DNA of 64,000 nucleotides, from positions 248,001-312,000 of the forward strand of contig JADKDR010000001.1 of assembly GCA_016714535.1 (NCBI GenBank). Direction: 5' to 3'. Under the pieces are notes generated by a model that did no database searches, had not been told where the DNA came from, and saw only the letters and a program-made list of their open reading frames with translations. The stretch is from Bacteroidota bacterium (lineage in GTDB: Bacteria; Bacteroidota; Bacteroidia; AKYH767-A; OLB10). Shown here piece after piece: positions 18,160-26,130 of this stretch. The stretch's first letter is position 1; every line of letters begins with the position of its first letter. The translations under genes were made by a program, and so were the position numbers.

Positions 18160-19269
18160 ATGAGTCAGTTTGTCGTATCTGCACGTAAATATCGCCCCTC
18201 CACTTTTGATTTGGTGGTTGGGCAAGCACATATTACAAGCACATTACGCAACGCGATCAAGAATTCGCATCTTGCTCAGGCCTATTTGTTTTGTGGTCCA
18301 AGAGGTGTTGGCAAAACGACCTGTGCACGGATTTTAGCTAAAACCCTCAACTGCAGCAATCGCACTGCTGACTTTGAAGCATGCAACACATGCGAGTTTT
18401 GCGAAACTTTTAATAACGGACAATCTCTAAATATTTATGAACTTGATGCGGCTTCAAACAATTCGGTAGAAGATATCCGTGGTTTGGTTGAGCAAGTTCG
18501 CTATCCGCCTCAGTACGGGTCATATAAGGTATATATTATAGATGAGGTTCATATGCTTAGTGCCAACGCCTTCAATGCTTTTCTTAAAACGCTTGAAGAG
18601 CCTCCACGCTATGCTATTTTTATTTTAGCTACTACCGAAAGGCATAAAATATTGCCGACCATATTATCTCGGTGCCAGATTTTCGACTTTAAGCGCATAG
18701 AGATTAAAGACATTGTATCGCAACTTGAAGTAATAGCAGAAAAAGAAAAAGTAACCACCGAACAGGAAGGGCTGCATATAATAGCGCAAAAAGCAGATGG
18801 TGCCATGCGCGATGCATTGAGCATGTTTGACCAGATTGTTAGTTTTTCAGGAAATAATGTGACTTATAAAGATGTTATTGCCAATCTGCATGTGCTAGAC
18901 TATGACTATTATTTTGAGATAACCGATTACATTAATGCTTCCAATTTGCCTGCGTTAATGGTAATATTTGATGATTTATTACAACAAGGATTTGATGCCC
19001 ATCATTTTATAAATGGCTTGCATAGCCATTTCAGAGATTTGCTAATGGGTAAAAATTCAGAAACCCTTAAGTTGATGGAGGTAAGCGCGAATATTAAGGA
19101 GCGATATAAAAAACAATCAACAGCATTGGAAGAAGAATTCCTGCTTGCATTAATTGACATATGCAACCGGTGCGATATTGAGTTTAAAGCCGCCAAAAAC
19201 CAACGCCTGCATGTTGAACTTGCCCTTATGAAAATGTGCAGACTTAAAAAAAAAATGATGAATGGGTAG
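18160..19269 (+). CDS. dnaX: DNA polymerase III clamp-loader subunit DnaX, ATPase part (0-frame, gamma-like product)
   Basis: 369 residues as read. Walker A GPRGVGKT at 46-53, zinc module C65, C75, C78, C81, Walker B IDEVHML, sensor-1 region ATTERHKI.PTI.SRCQ. DnaX is the motor of the clamp loader that places the beta clamp on DNA. Residues 1 to ~365 cover AAA+ domains I-II and the oligomerisation domain III. The 0 frame then ends at TAG four codons after an A10 run. The -1 frame stays open through the run and encodes the C-terminal region (next entries); that fusion is 592 residues, the usual Bacteroidota length. The gene starts 96 bases after rplS, downstream of its terminator. Confidence 0.93.
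   Translation: MSQFVVSARKYRPSTFDLVVGQAHITSTLRNAIKNSHLAQAYLFCGPRGVGKTTCARILAKTLNCSNRTADFEACNTCEFCETFNNGQSLNIYELDAASNNSVEDIRGLVEQVRYPPQYGSYKVYIIDEVHMLSANAFNAFLKTLEEPPRYAIFILATTERHKILPTILSRCQIFDFKRIEIKDIVSQLEVIAEKEKVTTEQEGLHIIAQKADGAMRDALSMFDQIVSFSGNNVTYKDVIANLHVLDYDYYFEITDYINASNLPALMVIFDDLLQQGFDAHHFINGLHSHFRDLLMGKNSETLKLMEVSANIKERYKKQSTALEEEFLLALIDICNRCDIEFKAAKNQRLHVELALMKMCRLKKKMMNG
19246..19255 (+). promoter_or_regulatory. A10 slippery run in dnaX (candidate frameshift or transcriptional-slippage site)
   Basis: Ten consecutive A (CTT-AAA-AAA-AAA-ATG in the 0 frame). Reading back one base here joins the ATPase part to the C-terminal part with no stop between. Runs of nine or more A cause RNA polymerase slippage in Thermus dnaX, and A-rich heptamers cause -1 ribosomal frameshifting in E. 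coli dnaX. No strong downstream stem-loop is visible. A lost A in the assembly would look the same. Confidence 0.55.
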
Positions 19270-19937
19270 TATCCTTTCTTGATGAGCAGGAGTTTGAACA
19301 ATTAGGAGAAAGCATCATTTCGGATATTGCTACCAAAACTCCGGCTTCAAAACCAAATGCAGCTCCAATTGAGCCAATCAAACCCGCTCCAATGGTCACC
19401 CCTACAACTCCTACTATTGCTTCTGTGCAGCCGGCTCCTCAAAACCCTGAAAGCTCTGCAACTTCTACTTCGGGTAACATTCCCAAGGGTACAACCAAAA
19501 CGCCATCAATAAGTGCCATAGGTAAAAAACAAGAGGCAGTTCAAGCCGAATTGTTTACACAACAGCGCCATCATCCTTTCGATTTAGAACAGTTGCATCA
19601 GGCGGTAAAATTATTTGCCGAACAAATGCATGCAACCAATAAAATAAATACAAGATACAGCCTGCAAACACATTTACCTAAGTTGCAAAATGAAACTCAC
19701 ATCGTATTTGAGTTTAACAATAAGGTACAAGCTGAACAAGTATCGGAAGTAAAAAACGAAATGCTTACATTTATTAAAGATTGTTTACAGAATGATATAA
19801 TCACCTTTGAACTTACAACTACCGATAAACCAACCGATAACAAAAGAGCCTATACCAACGAAGAAAAGTTTAAAGAGATGGCTGCAGAAAACACCATGCT
19901 TAATGAACTGCGCAGACGGTTTGAATTAGACTTATAG
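19254..19937 (+). CDS. dnaX: DnaX C-terminal part (-1 frame; completes the tau-like product)
   Basis: In the -1 frame the protein continues as NDEWVVSFLDEQEF, passes a Pro/Thr/Ala-rich linker (~50 residues) and ends in the ~130-residue C-terminal domain of Bacteroidota DnaX, finishing with NELRRRFELDL. The internal ATG at 19392 is not a natural start: it lies inside the linker. Which partner this domain binds in Bacteroidota (polymerase or helicase, as tau does in E. coli) is not known to me. The region is therefore made only if the A10 run is slipped over or is really A11. Confidence 0.8.
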   Translation, partial: NDEWVVSFLDEQEFEQLGESIISDIATKTPASKPNAAPIEPIKPAPMVTPTTPTIASVQPAPQNPESSATSTSGNIPKGTTKTPSISAIGKKQEAVQAELFTQQRHHPFDLEQLHQAVKLFAEQMHATNKINTRYSLQTHLPKLQNETHIVFEFNNKVQAEQVSEVKNEMLTFIKDCLQNDIITFELTTTDKPTDNKRAYTNEEKFKEMAAENTMLNELRRRFELDL

Positions 19938-19956
19938 TACTGGCTGTATTTTTTGC

Positions 19957-20727
19957 TTAAGCAAAAATAGAAATCACGAGTAATAAAATCTCATTACGAT
20001 CCCTTACCATGCAATTCGACCGGCTTTGATTTTTCCTTACGCGCAAATTCAATATTTCGACACCAAATGAAAATGCCATGGCAAAATAAACATAGCCCTT
20101 AGGTAATTCGAATTTTTCAACATGGATACCTTCCACCATTAAAAGAAATCCAATAAGAATAAGGAATGATAAGGCAAGCATTTTGAAGGTTGGATGCTGA
20201 TGAATAAAATCGCTTATCCTCCCTGCAAAAACAAACATAAACATCATTGCAATAATTACAGATGTTATCTGTATCCATGTAACATTGGCCATGCCAATGG
20301 CTGTAACAACACCATCAATGCTAAATACAAGATCAACCATCAAGAGTTTGGTCACAACACTTGCAAAGGATGCACCTATCCTTGTAGTTTCTTCGTGACC
20401 TGAATCGCCTTCCAGCTTATCATGTATTTCGAGTGTGGTGTTTACCAACAGAAATAAACCACCTGCAAGTAGTATCAAATCCTTAATGGTAAAGTGATGC
20501 TCAAAAACAGAAAACAAGGTTGTCTCATTTTTTAAAAAAGTTGCCAGCGTAAACAACAAAATTAATCGCATGGCTATGCCAACTATCATCCAAATCAAGT
20601 TGGCTTTGGCACGTTCCTCCTTTTTTAGTTTGCCAATAATAATTGAAACAAATATTACATTGTCAATACCCAACAGAATTTCCAAAAATGATAATGCTGC
20701 CAGACTGATAAGCAAATCAGTAATCAT
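19957..20727 (-). CDS. TerC-family integral membrane protein, C-terminus altered by a frameshift
   Basis: A TerC/YgjT/YkoY-type protein with seven predicted membrane segments and the two family signatures FLEILLGIDNVIF (near residue 15) and LMVDLVFSIDGVV (near residue 130), whose acidic residues are thought to line a metal path. Members are linked to manganese or tellurite handling. After NLRVRK the sequence turns unusual (NQSRSNCMVRDR...). Adding one A to the A5 run (plus-strand T at 20030-20034) gives KKSKPVELHGKGS and a stop at 19994, a normal family ending of 244 residues. It is convergent with dnaX. Confidence 0.8.
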   Translation of the reverse strand: MITDLLISLAALSFLEILLGIDNVIFVSIIIGKLKKEERAKANLIWMIVGIAMRLILLFTLATFLKNETTLFSVFEHHFTIKDLILLAGGLFLLVNTTLEIHDKLEGDSGHEETTRIGASFASVVTKLLMVDLVFSIDGVVTAIGMANVTWIQITSVIIAMMFMFVFAGRISDFIHQHPTFKMLALSFLILIGFLLMVEGIHVEKFELPKGYVYFAMAFSFGVEILNLRVRKNQSRSNCMVRDRNEILLLVISIFA

Positions 20728-20747
20728 ATGCTAGTGTATAAAGTAGT

Positions 20748-23498
20748 TTATTGTTTCAGAAATCGCTTAACCGAATTTTTTATTTTATCAAACGAACAAT
20801 AATAAATTCCTCTTGGTAAATCGGCAACAGCTATGCGACCGTTATACATCACATTTTTTACTATCCGCCCTCTGGCATCGTATATGGTAACGTATACACC
20901 ATTAGCAAGATTAGCAAAGTAGATATAATCCGAAGAGGGATTTGGATAAACTTGTATGTCGGGTTGTTGGCTCACCTGACTGAATCCTGCTTGCACTGCA
21001 CTGGTAACATTTACACTGTATAAACCTTGCCCATGCGTTGCAATACACACATTACCATCGGAAGCACGATAATCCATCATAGGTACGATGGCATTGCCAA
21101 TCATGTTTTCTGCCTGTCGTGTCCAAATGGTTGTGTTGCCAACTGTGTCAAGTAAATTGGTAGCAAACAGTCCAATGCTTGTACCAACCATATAAGCAGT
21201 TCCATCGCTTCTTGGAATTATAGTAGCCCAACGGCACGAAGGGCCATTGCCGGCACCATTAAAATTTTGCTCCAGATTACCGGCAACTTTTTTCCAGGTG
21301 TTACCTCCATCAGCAGAATAAAAAATGGAATATACGCTGTAATTGGAAAACACGACCATTACTTTATTGGCATCACTAGGGTCTATAGCAATACAACTTA
21401 CATAACCATTGGCTGGTAATAGTGTATTTGGTAAAGTTATCGGAGTAGGCACTCCGGAATTGGCATTCGTTATTTTGAAAATCTTTTTCCGGTTGGTTCC
21501 ATAATAAACCACATTGGCCGGAACAGTGCTAACAGCAACAGCCGTGATTACTTCGCCAACAGTTACAAGTGAATCGGGAAACTTTGTCCATCCTTGTGTA
21601 ATGGTATCCTGCCCTCCATTGAGTGCAATAGATTGTAAGCTATCGTTTCGCCACATAAATTTGCCACCAGCCATGTACATGATGTTGTTATCATTTGGAT
21701 CAACAACAAATGGATTTATAAATCCATAGCCCTCGCCACCAATAGGATCCATGCGTCTCCATGCTGTCATTTCTCCATTGGTATTAAGTGTAGCCTTATA
21801 CATTTTACCAAGCTGTTTGCTGAAGTAATAGGTACTTCCCTGATCGGCAATAGCGCAATAAGAACCATCGCCATCAATTGAATGGTACCATGGAAAAAGA
21901 TTATTGGTAGTATTGGTATAATATGTTCCGTTATCCTGCAATCCTCCAATAATAATATCACTCGTACTTGCATGGTCTTGTGCTACAGTATAAAACTGAC
22001 TTACATTATAACCTACATTAAGAGAGCTCCACACTACAACAGAATCTGAAACGCTCAGCGTTTTGTAAACACCTGCATCGCATGATGTAAAACAAACATT
22101 AGAATTGGTTGGTGAAAAAATCATTTCGTGCTGATCGGGATGATGTGCAGGATATTCATCAACAAAAGGAAGAGCTGCATTAAAGGCATAACCACCAATG
22201 AGCTGCGAATGCAAGGTGTCTTGAAAAGCCGAAGTGCTGCGGAAAATATTGGTGCCGCCAATAAAAACTGTGTTCGAATCGCCCGGCATAACACGCACAT
22301 AAATATCATACCCCCCTTGGGTAAACACACCATTAAACACGCCATCACCATTATAAGTACTTCCAGGATTTGGTAAATTTTGCGACAGGTTATCCCACTG
22401 TCCACCTGCTCCGGAACCATTTCCCGAAAGATATTCGAACTTCCATAAACTATTATATTCTGTTTCGTTAATAAAATTTACAGCAGCAAAACCACTGTTA
22501 GGAGTATGAGCAAAAAAGTAAACTTTGTTTTCGTTATTTGGATCGATGCCAATAGCAATGCGGTCGTATTCTGTAGGCATAAACGATGGATTTATGTTTG
22601 TAAAATTCACGCCATCGGTGCTACGCCAAATTCCACGTTGAGTTGCAGGAGCATCACTGCTGAGAGTTACATACACAACACCGGTTGATGTAACTTTAAC
22701 TTCAGTAAAATAGCCATAAGCATTACCGAAAGTATTGCCTTTTACTGCCGACCAGTTGTTACCTCCATCTGTACTGCGCCAAATTGCACCATAGGTTGCA
22801 GCATATACTTCATCCTGGCTTAGGTTACTGTTATCAAAAGCAAGGTTCCATGCTACATCCCAAATATTTTCAAATGTTTGTGGTGTATTGCTGGCCGTGG
22901 TTGCAAGCGAAACCCAGGTGAGTCCGCTATCTACGGACTTGTATGCACCATTTCCCAAATAAAACGCAGACCCTCCACTATGCGAGGTACCATAGGCTTC
23001 GCCACTAAGGCAGTACCAATTATTGGAATGGCCGGATCTGCGATCCTGCACTATAGATATTACATCGGGATTAAAAGTTAATGGGGTTACACGCGTCCAT
23101 GATAGTCCTGCATTGGTGCTTCGCCATATACCGCCCGATACTCCACCTGCGAGCAGAATGCTTTCATTATTTACATCCATGGCTAATGCACGTGTACGAC
23201 CTCCTAAGTTGTTAGGCCCGCGAAAAGCATAGTTTAAAGGTGCCATACTTTTTGCATGCATGCTGGCATCTCCCGGAAGCGATTTTCCAAATTCAATTTC
23301 GGCTTCGCGCATTCCATTTGGAATTGCGCCTGTTGCAGGATCCATAAGCATATCCTGTTCCCATTGCATACGCTCTCTGGTATTGGCTGCGCCTTCACCA
23401 TGTCTGGACTTTTTTTCGAATGTATCGTCTTTCTTGTTGCGTATGGTACATGCGCACGTTACTGCTATCAAACAAAGAATAATGTATATGATTCGCAT
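20748..23498 (-). CDS. Large beta-propeller (sortilin/BNR-like) protein with T9SS sorting domain
   Basis: 916 residues. The N-terminus is a lipoprotein-like signal (hydrophobic core, then VTCAC). Repeats of the 'G.(I/L)W.(S/T).(N/D)(A/G)G.(S/T)W..V' kind recur from about residue 90 to 800, as in VPS10/sortilin-type 10-bladed propellers, exo-alpha-sialidase-like BNR repeats and photosystem-stability-like domains. The last 75 residues start at VYPNPSSDYI and end KRFLKQ, a T9SS type A sorting domain. Having both a lipobox and a T9SS domain is unusual; the Cys may be incidental. Function unknown; such proteins are typically surface-exposed and bind or cut glycans or proteins. Confidence 0.8.
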   Translation of the reverse strand: MRIIYIILCLIAVTCACTIRNKKDDTFEKKSRHGEGAANTRERMQWEQDMLMDPATGAIPNGMREAEIEFGKSLPGDASMHAKSMAPLNYAFRGPNNLGGRTRALAMDVNNESILLAGGVSGGIWRSTNAGLSWTRVTPLTFNPDVISIVQDRRSGHSNNWYCLSGEAYGTSHSGGSAFYLGNGAYKSVDSGLTWVSLATTASNTPQTFENIWDVAWNLAFDNSNLSQDEVYAATYGAIWRSTDGGNNWSAVKGNTFGNAYGYFTEVKVTSTGVVYVTLSSDAPATQRGIWRSTDGVNFTNINPSFMPTEYDRIAIGIDPNNENKVYFFAHTPNSGFAAVNFINETEYNSLWKFEYLSGNGSGAGGQWDNLSQNLPNPGSTYNGDGVFNGVFTQGGYDIYVRVMPGDSNTVFIGGTNIFRSTSAFQDTLHSQLIGGYAFNAALPFVDEYPAHHPDQHEMIFSPTNSNVCFTSCDAGVYKTLSVSDSVVVWSSLNVGYNVSQFYTVAQDHASTSDIIIGGLQDNGTYYTNTTNNLFPWYHSIDGDGSYCAIADQGSTYYFSKQLGKMYKATLNTNGEMTAWRRMDPIGGEGYGFINPFVVDPNDNNIMYMAGGKFMWRNDSLQSIALNGGQDTITQGWTKFPDSLVTVGEVITAVAVSTVPANVVYYGTNRKKIFKITNANSGVPTPITLPNTLLPANGYVSCIAIDPSDANKVMVVFSNYSVYSIFYSADGGNTWKKVAGNLEQNFNGAGNGPSCRWATIIPRSDGTAYMVGTSIGLFATNLLDTVGNTTIWTRQAENMIGNAIVPMMDYRASDGNVCIATHGQGLYSVNVTSAVQAGFSQVSQQPDIQVYPNPSSDYIYFANLANGVYVTIYDARGRIVKNVMYNGRIAVADLPRGIYYCSFDKIKNSVKRFLKQ

Positions 23499-23622
23499 AG
23501 TTTTGAGTTTTGATTAAAGGGATAAAAGTAAAAAAAACAAATAGGCATACATGGTATTTATTACAAAGTAAATAACACCTTAGCGGCACTCAACAATAAA
23601 AGTATTTTATAAATAGAAGATA

Positions 23623-23642
23623 ACATCAACCATTGTTGATGT
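23623..23642 (-). terminator. Possible accD terminator hairpin
   Basis: ACATCAAC pairs perfectly with GTTGATGT around a four-base loop, 12 bases after the accD stop on the minus strand. The following sequence is only moderately T-rich, so termination strength is doubtful. Confidence 0.4.
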
Positions 23643-23653
23643 GGGTTTTGATT

Positions 23654-24499
23654 TCAACTGGCAAAAAAAGCCAACTGTTGCCCGAGTTTATTACGCATTT
23701 CTTTCCGGCTAACAATCATATCCAAAAAACCATGCTCCAAAACAAACTCAGCAGTTTGAAATCCTTTGGGCAAGTCCTTACCTATTGTTTCCTTTACTAC
23801 ACGAGGGCCAGCAAAGCCGATAAGTGCTCCCGGTTCGGCTATATTAATATCACCCAGCATAGCATAGGATGCCGTTACACCACCGGTAGTAGGATCAGTC
23901 AATATAGAAATGTAAGGAAGCTTGGCAGCAGATAATTGCGTTAACTTGGCGCTGGTCTTCGCCATTTGCATTAAGCTCAAGGCAGCTTCCATCATTCGGG
24001 CTCCACCCGATTTGGAAATTTGTATAAAGGGCATTTGATGCTCGATACAAAAATCGATGGCGCGAGCGATTTTTTCTCCAACCACTGAACCCATCGATCC
24101 GCCTATAAAGCTAAAGTCCATACAAGAAATCATCACCGGATATCCTGCAATTTGTCCGTAAACTGTTCGGTTAGCATCGTTAAGTCCGGTTTTAGCAATG
24201 GTATCTTTTAATCGATCGCTATATTTTTTTGTATCGGTAAAGCTTAATGGGTCATCGGCACGTAAACCAACATTAATTTCTGCGTATTTACTATCGTCAA
24301 ATAATAAATCAAAATACTCTCGCGATCCTATTCGCTCATGATATCCGCATTTTGCGCATACATAAGCCCCAGCAGCGTGGTCAGCAGCTATTTCGATGTG
24401 CTTGCATCCCGGGCACTTGTACCATAACCCTTCCGGGGTTTCTTTTTTTTCCTTGGTACTAGTGGTTATGCCCTGCTTTATGCGTGTAAACCAACTCAT
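23654..24499 (-). CDS. accD: Acetyl-CoA carboxylase carboxyltransferase beta subunit
   Basis: A 281-residue AccD. The N-terminal zinc ribbon has C29-x2-C32 and C48-x2-C51; the carboxyltransferase core contains GGSMGSVVGEK (near residue 133) and SGGARMMEA (near 163), which form the acyl-CoA/oxyanion pocket. With AccA it transfers the carboxyl group from biotin to acetyl-CoA, the first committed step of fatty-acid synthesis. accA is not in the window. It is divergent from cysS with a 134-base shared promoter region. Confidence 0.95.
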   Translation of the reverse strand: MSWFTRIKQGITTSTKEKKETPEGLWYKCPGCKHIEIAADHAAGAYVCAKCGYHERIGSREYFDLLFDDSKYAEINVGLRADDPLSFTDTKKYSDRLKDTIAKTGLNDANRTVYGQIAGYPVMISCMDFSFIGGSMGSVVGEKIARAIDFCIEHQMPFIQISKSGGARMMEAALSLMQMAKTSAKLTQLSAAKLPYISILTDPTTGGVTASYAMLGDINIAEPGALIGFAGPRVVKETIGKDLPKGFQTAEFVLEHGFLDMIVSRKEMRNKLGQQLAFFAS

Positions 24500-24615
24500 A
24501 TTTTTATTATTAAGGGAGCGGTAAAGAAAAACATTTTTTTAGAAATAAATGATTCCAACCACCGGGCACTTGGATTTTCACCACCAAATTCTATCTGTTA
24601 CTTATTCTTAACCAT

Positions 24616-24623
24616 TATATTTG
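24616..24623 (+). promoter_or_regulatory. cysS promoter -7 element
   Basis: TATATTTG, a perfect TAnnTTTG, ends 10 bases before the cysS ATG, so the transcript would have a leader of only a few bases or none. Confidence 0.5.
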
Positions 24624-24633
24624 CCCATTAAAT

Positions 24634-26121
24634 ATGAATAAAAAGATGCACCATCCGCTTTTTTTAACCAATTCGCTTTCGCGCACCAAAGAACAATTTA
24701 TTCCTTTGAGTGCTCCCTATGTGGGTATGTACGTATGCGGCCCTACGGTATATGGACCACCACACTTAGGCCATGCGCGGCCCTACATTACTTTTGATGT
24801 ATTGTGGCGTTATCTTGAGTATTTGGGATATAAAGTGCGTTATGTTCGAAACATAACCGATGTTGGTCATTTGGAAAACGATGCAGATGAGGGCGAAGAC
24901 AAGATTGCCAAAAAAGCACGTCTCGAGCAGCTTGAACCTATGGAGATAGTAGAATTATACAAGTCGCAATTTCATGAAGCAATGCGGTTAGTTAATAATC
25001 GGCCACCAAGCATAGAACCTAATGCAAGTGGTCACATCATAGAACAGATTGCTATGATTGAAAAAATAATTGAAAATGGTTTTGCCTACGAATCAAATGG
25101 GTCAGTATATTTTGATGTAGTAAATTATAGCAAGACGAATGATTATGGGAAATTAAGCGGACGAGTTATTGAAGAATTAATTGCAGGGGCAGGAAATGAA
25201 CGCAGAGAGTTGGAAGGGCAAGATGAGAAACGCAATCCAGCCGATTTTGCATTATGGAAAAAAGCAGCGCCTGTGCACATTATGCGATGGCCATCACCCT
25301 GGAGTGATGGATTTCCGGGATGGCATATTGAATGTAGTGCTATGAGCAAAAAATATCTGGGCGAAACTTTTGACATTCATGGTGGTGGTATGGATTTACT
25401 TTTCCCACATCATGAAAGTGAAATTGCACAATCCAAAGGATGTGGTGGTAAAGCGCCTGTGCGTTATTGGATGCATAATAATATGATTACCATCAACGGA
25501 CAAAAGATGGGAAAGTCGTTAGGTAATTTTATTAATCTGGACGAGTTTTTTAGTGGCTCGCATAGTTTATTAAAGCAGGCATATAGCCCTATGACTGTGC
25601 GCTTTTATATGTTGCAGGCGCATTATCGCAGCACACTCGACTTTAGTAACGAGGCATTGCAAGCAGCAGAAAAAGCCTTACAGCGAATTATGGCTGCGTA
25701 TGATACTTTACAAACGTTAAAACCCTCCGCTGCCTCTACGGTAAATGTAAATGAGATTAGCGAAAAATGTTTTGCTGCACTCAACGATGATTTGAACACA
25801 GCCATTGCCTTATCACATATATTTGATGCAGTACGTATTATTAATTCCGCACAAGGGAATACAGAAGAGCTAAACGAAAATGATTTGCATTTGCTACAAA
25901 AATTGTTTGATGATATGGTGTTTACCATATTAGGATTGAAAAGCGAAAAATCGGAAGGCAACAACGATACAGAAGGCCTGATGCAATTGATAGTAAGCTT
26001 GCGTGCTGATGCACGCAGTCGTAAAGACTTTGCTGCCAGCGATAAAATTCGTGACGAACTTCTCAGGATTGGCATTCAGCTTAAAGATGGTAAAGAAGGT
26101 GTTACGTGGGAACGTATTTAG
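24634..26121 (+). CDS. cysS: Cysteine--tRNA ligase
   Basis: A 495-residue class I synthetase. Seen: zinc-site C35 in VCGPTVYG, the HIGH-type motif PHLGHA (43-48), the WHIECS and HGGGMDLLFPHHE segments that complete the zinc/cysteine pocket, and KMGKS at 291-295 in place of KMSKS. The C-terminal ~130 residues are the helical anticodon-binding part with a typical D..R..K.F..SD.IRDEL motif. It charges tRNA-Cys. It is convergent with carB: the two stop codons are separated by 9 bases with no terminator room, so the 3' ends of the transcripts probably overlap. Confidence 0.97.
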   Translation: MNKKMHHPLFLTNSLSRTKEQFIPLSAPYVGMYVCGPTVYGPPHLGHARPYITFDVLWRYLEYLGYKVRYVRNITDVGHLENDADEGEDKIAKKARLEQLEPMEIVELYKSQFHEAMRLVNNRPPSIEPNASGHIIEQIAMIEKIIENGFAYESNGSVYFDVVNYSKTNDYGKLSGRVIEELIAGAGNERRELEGQDEKRNPADFALWKKAAPVHIMRWPSPWSDGFPGWHIECSAMSKKYLGETFDIHGGGMDLLFPHHESEIAQSKGCGGKAPVRYWMHNNMITINGQKMGKSLGNFINLDEFFSGSHSLLKQAYSPMTVRFYMLQAHYRSTLDFSNEALQAAEKALQRIMAAYDTLQTLKPSAASTVNVNEISEKCFAALNDDLNTAIALSHIFDAVRIINSAQGNTEELNENDLHLLQKLFDDMVFTILGLKSEKSEGNNDTEGLMQLIVSLRADARSRKDFAASDKIRDELLRIGIQLKDGKEGVTWERI

Positions 26122-26130
26122 AAAAGCAGC

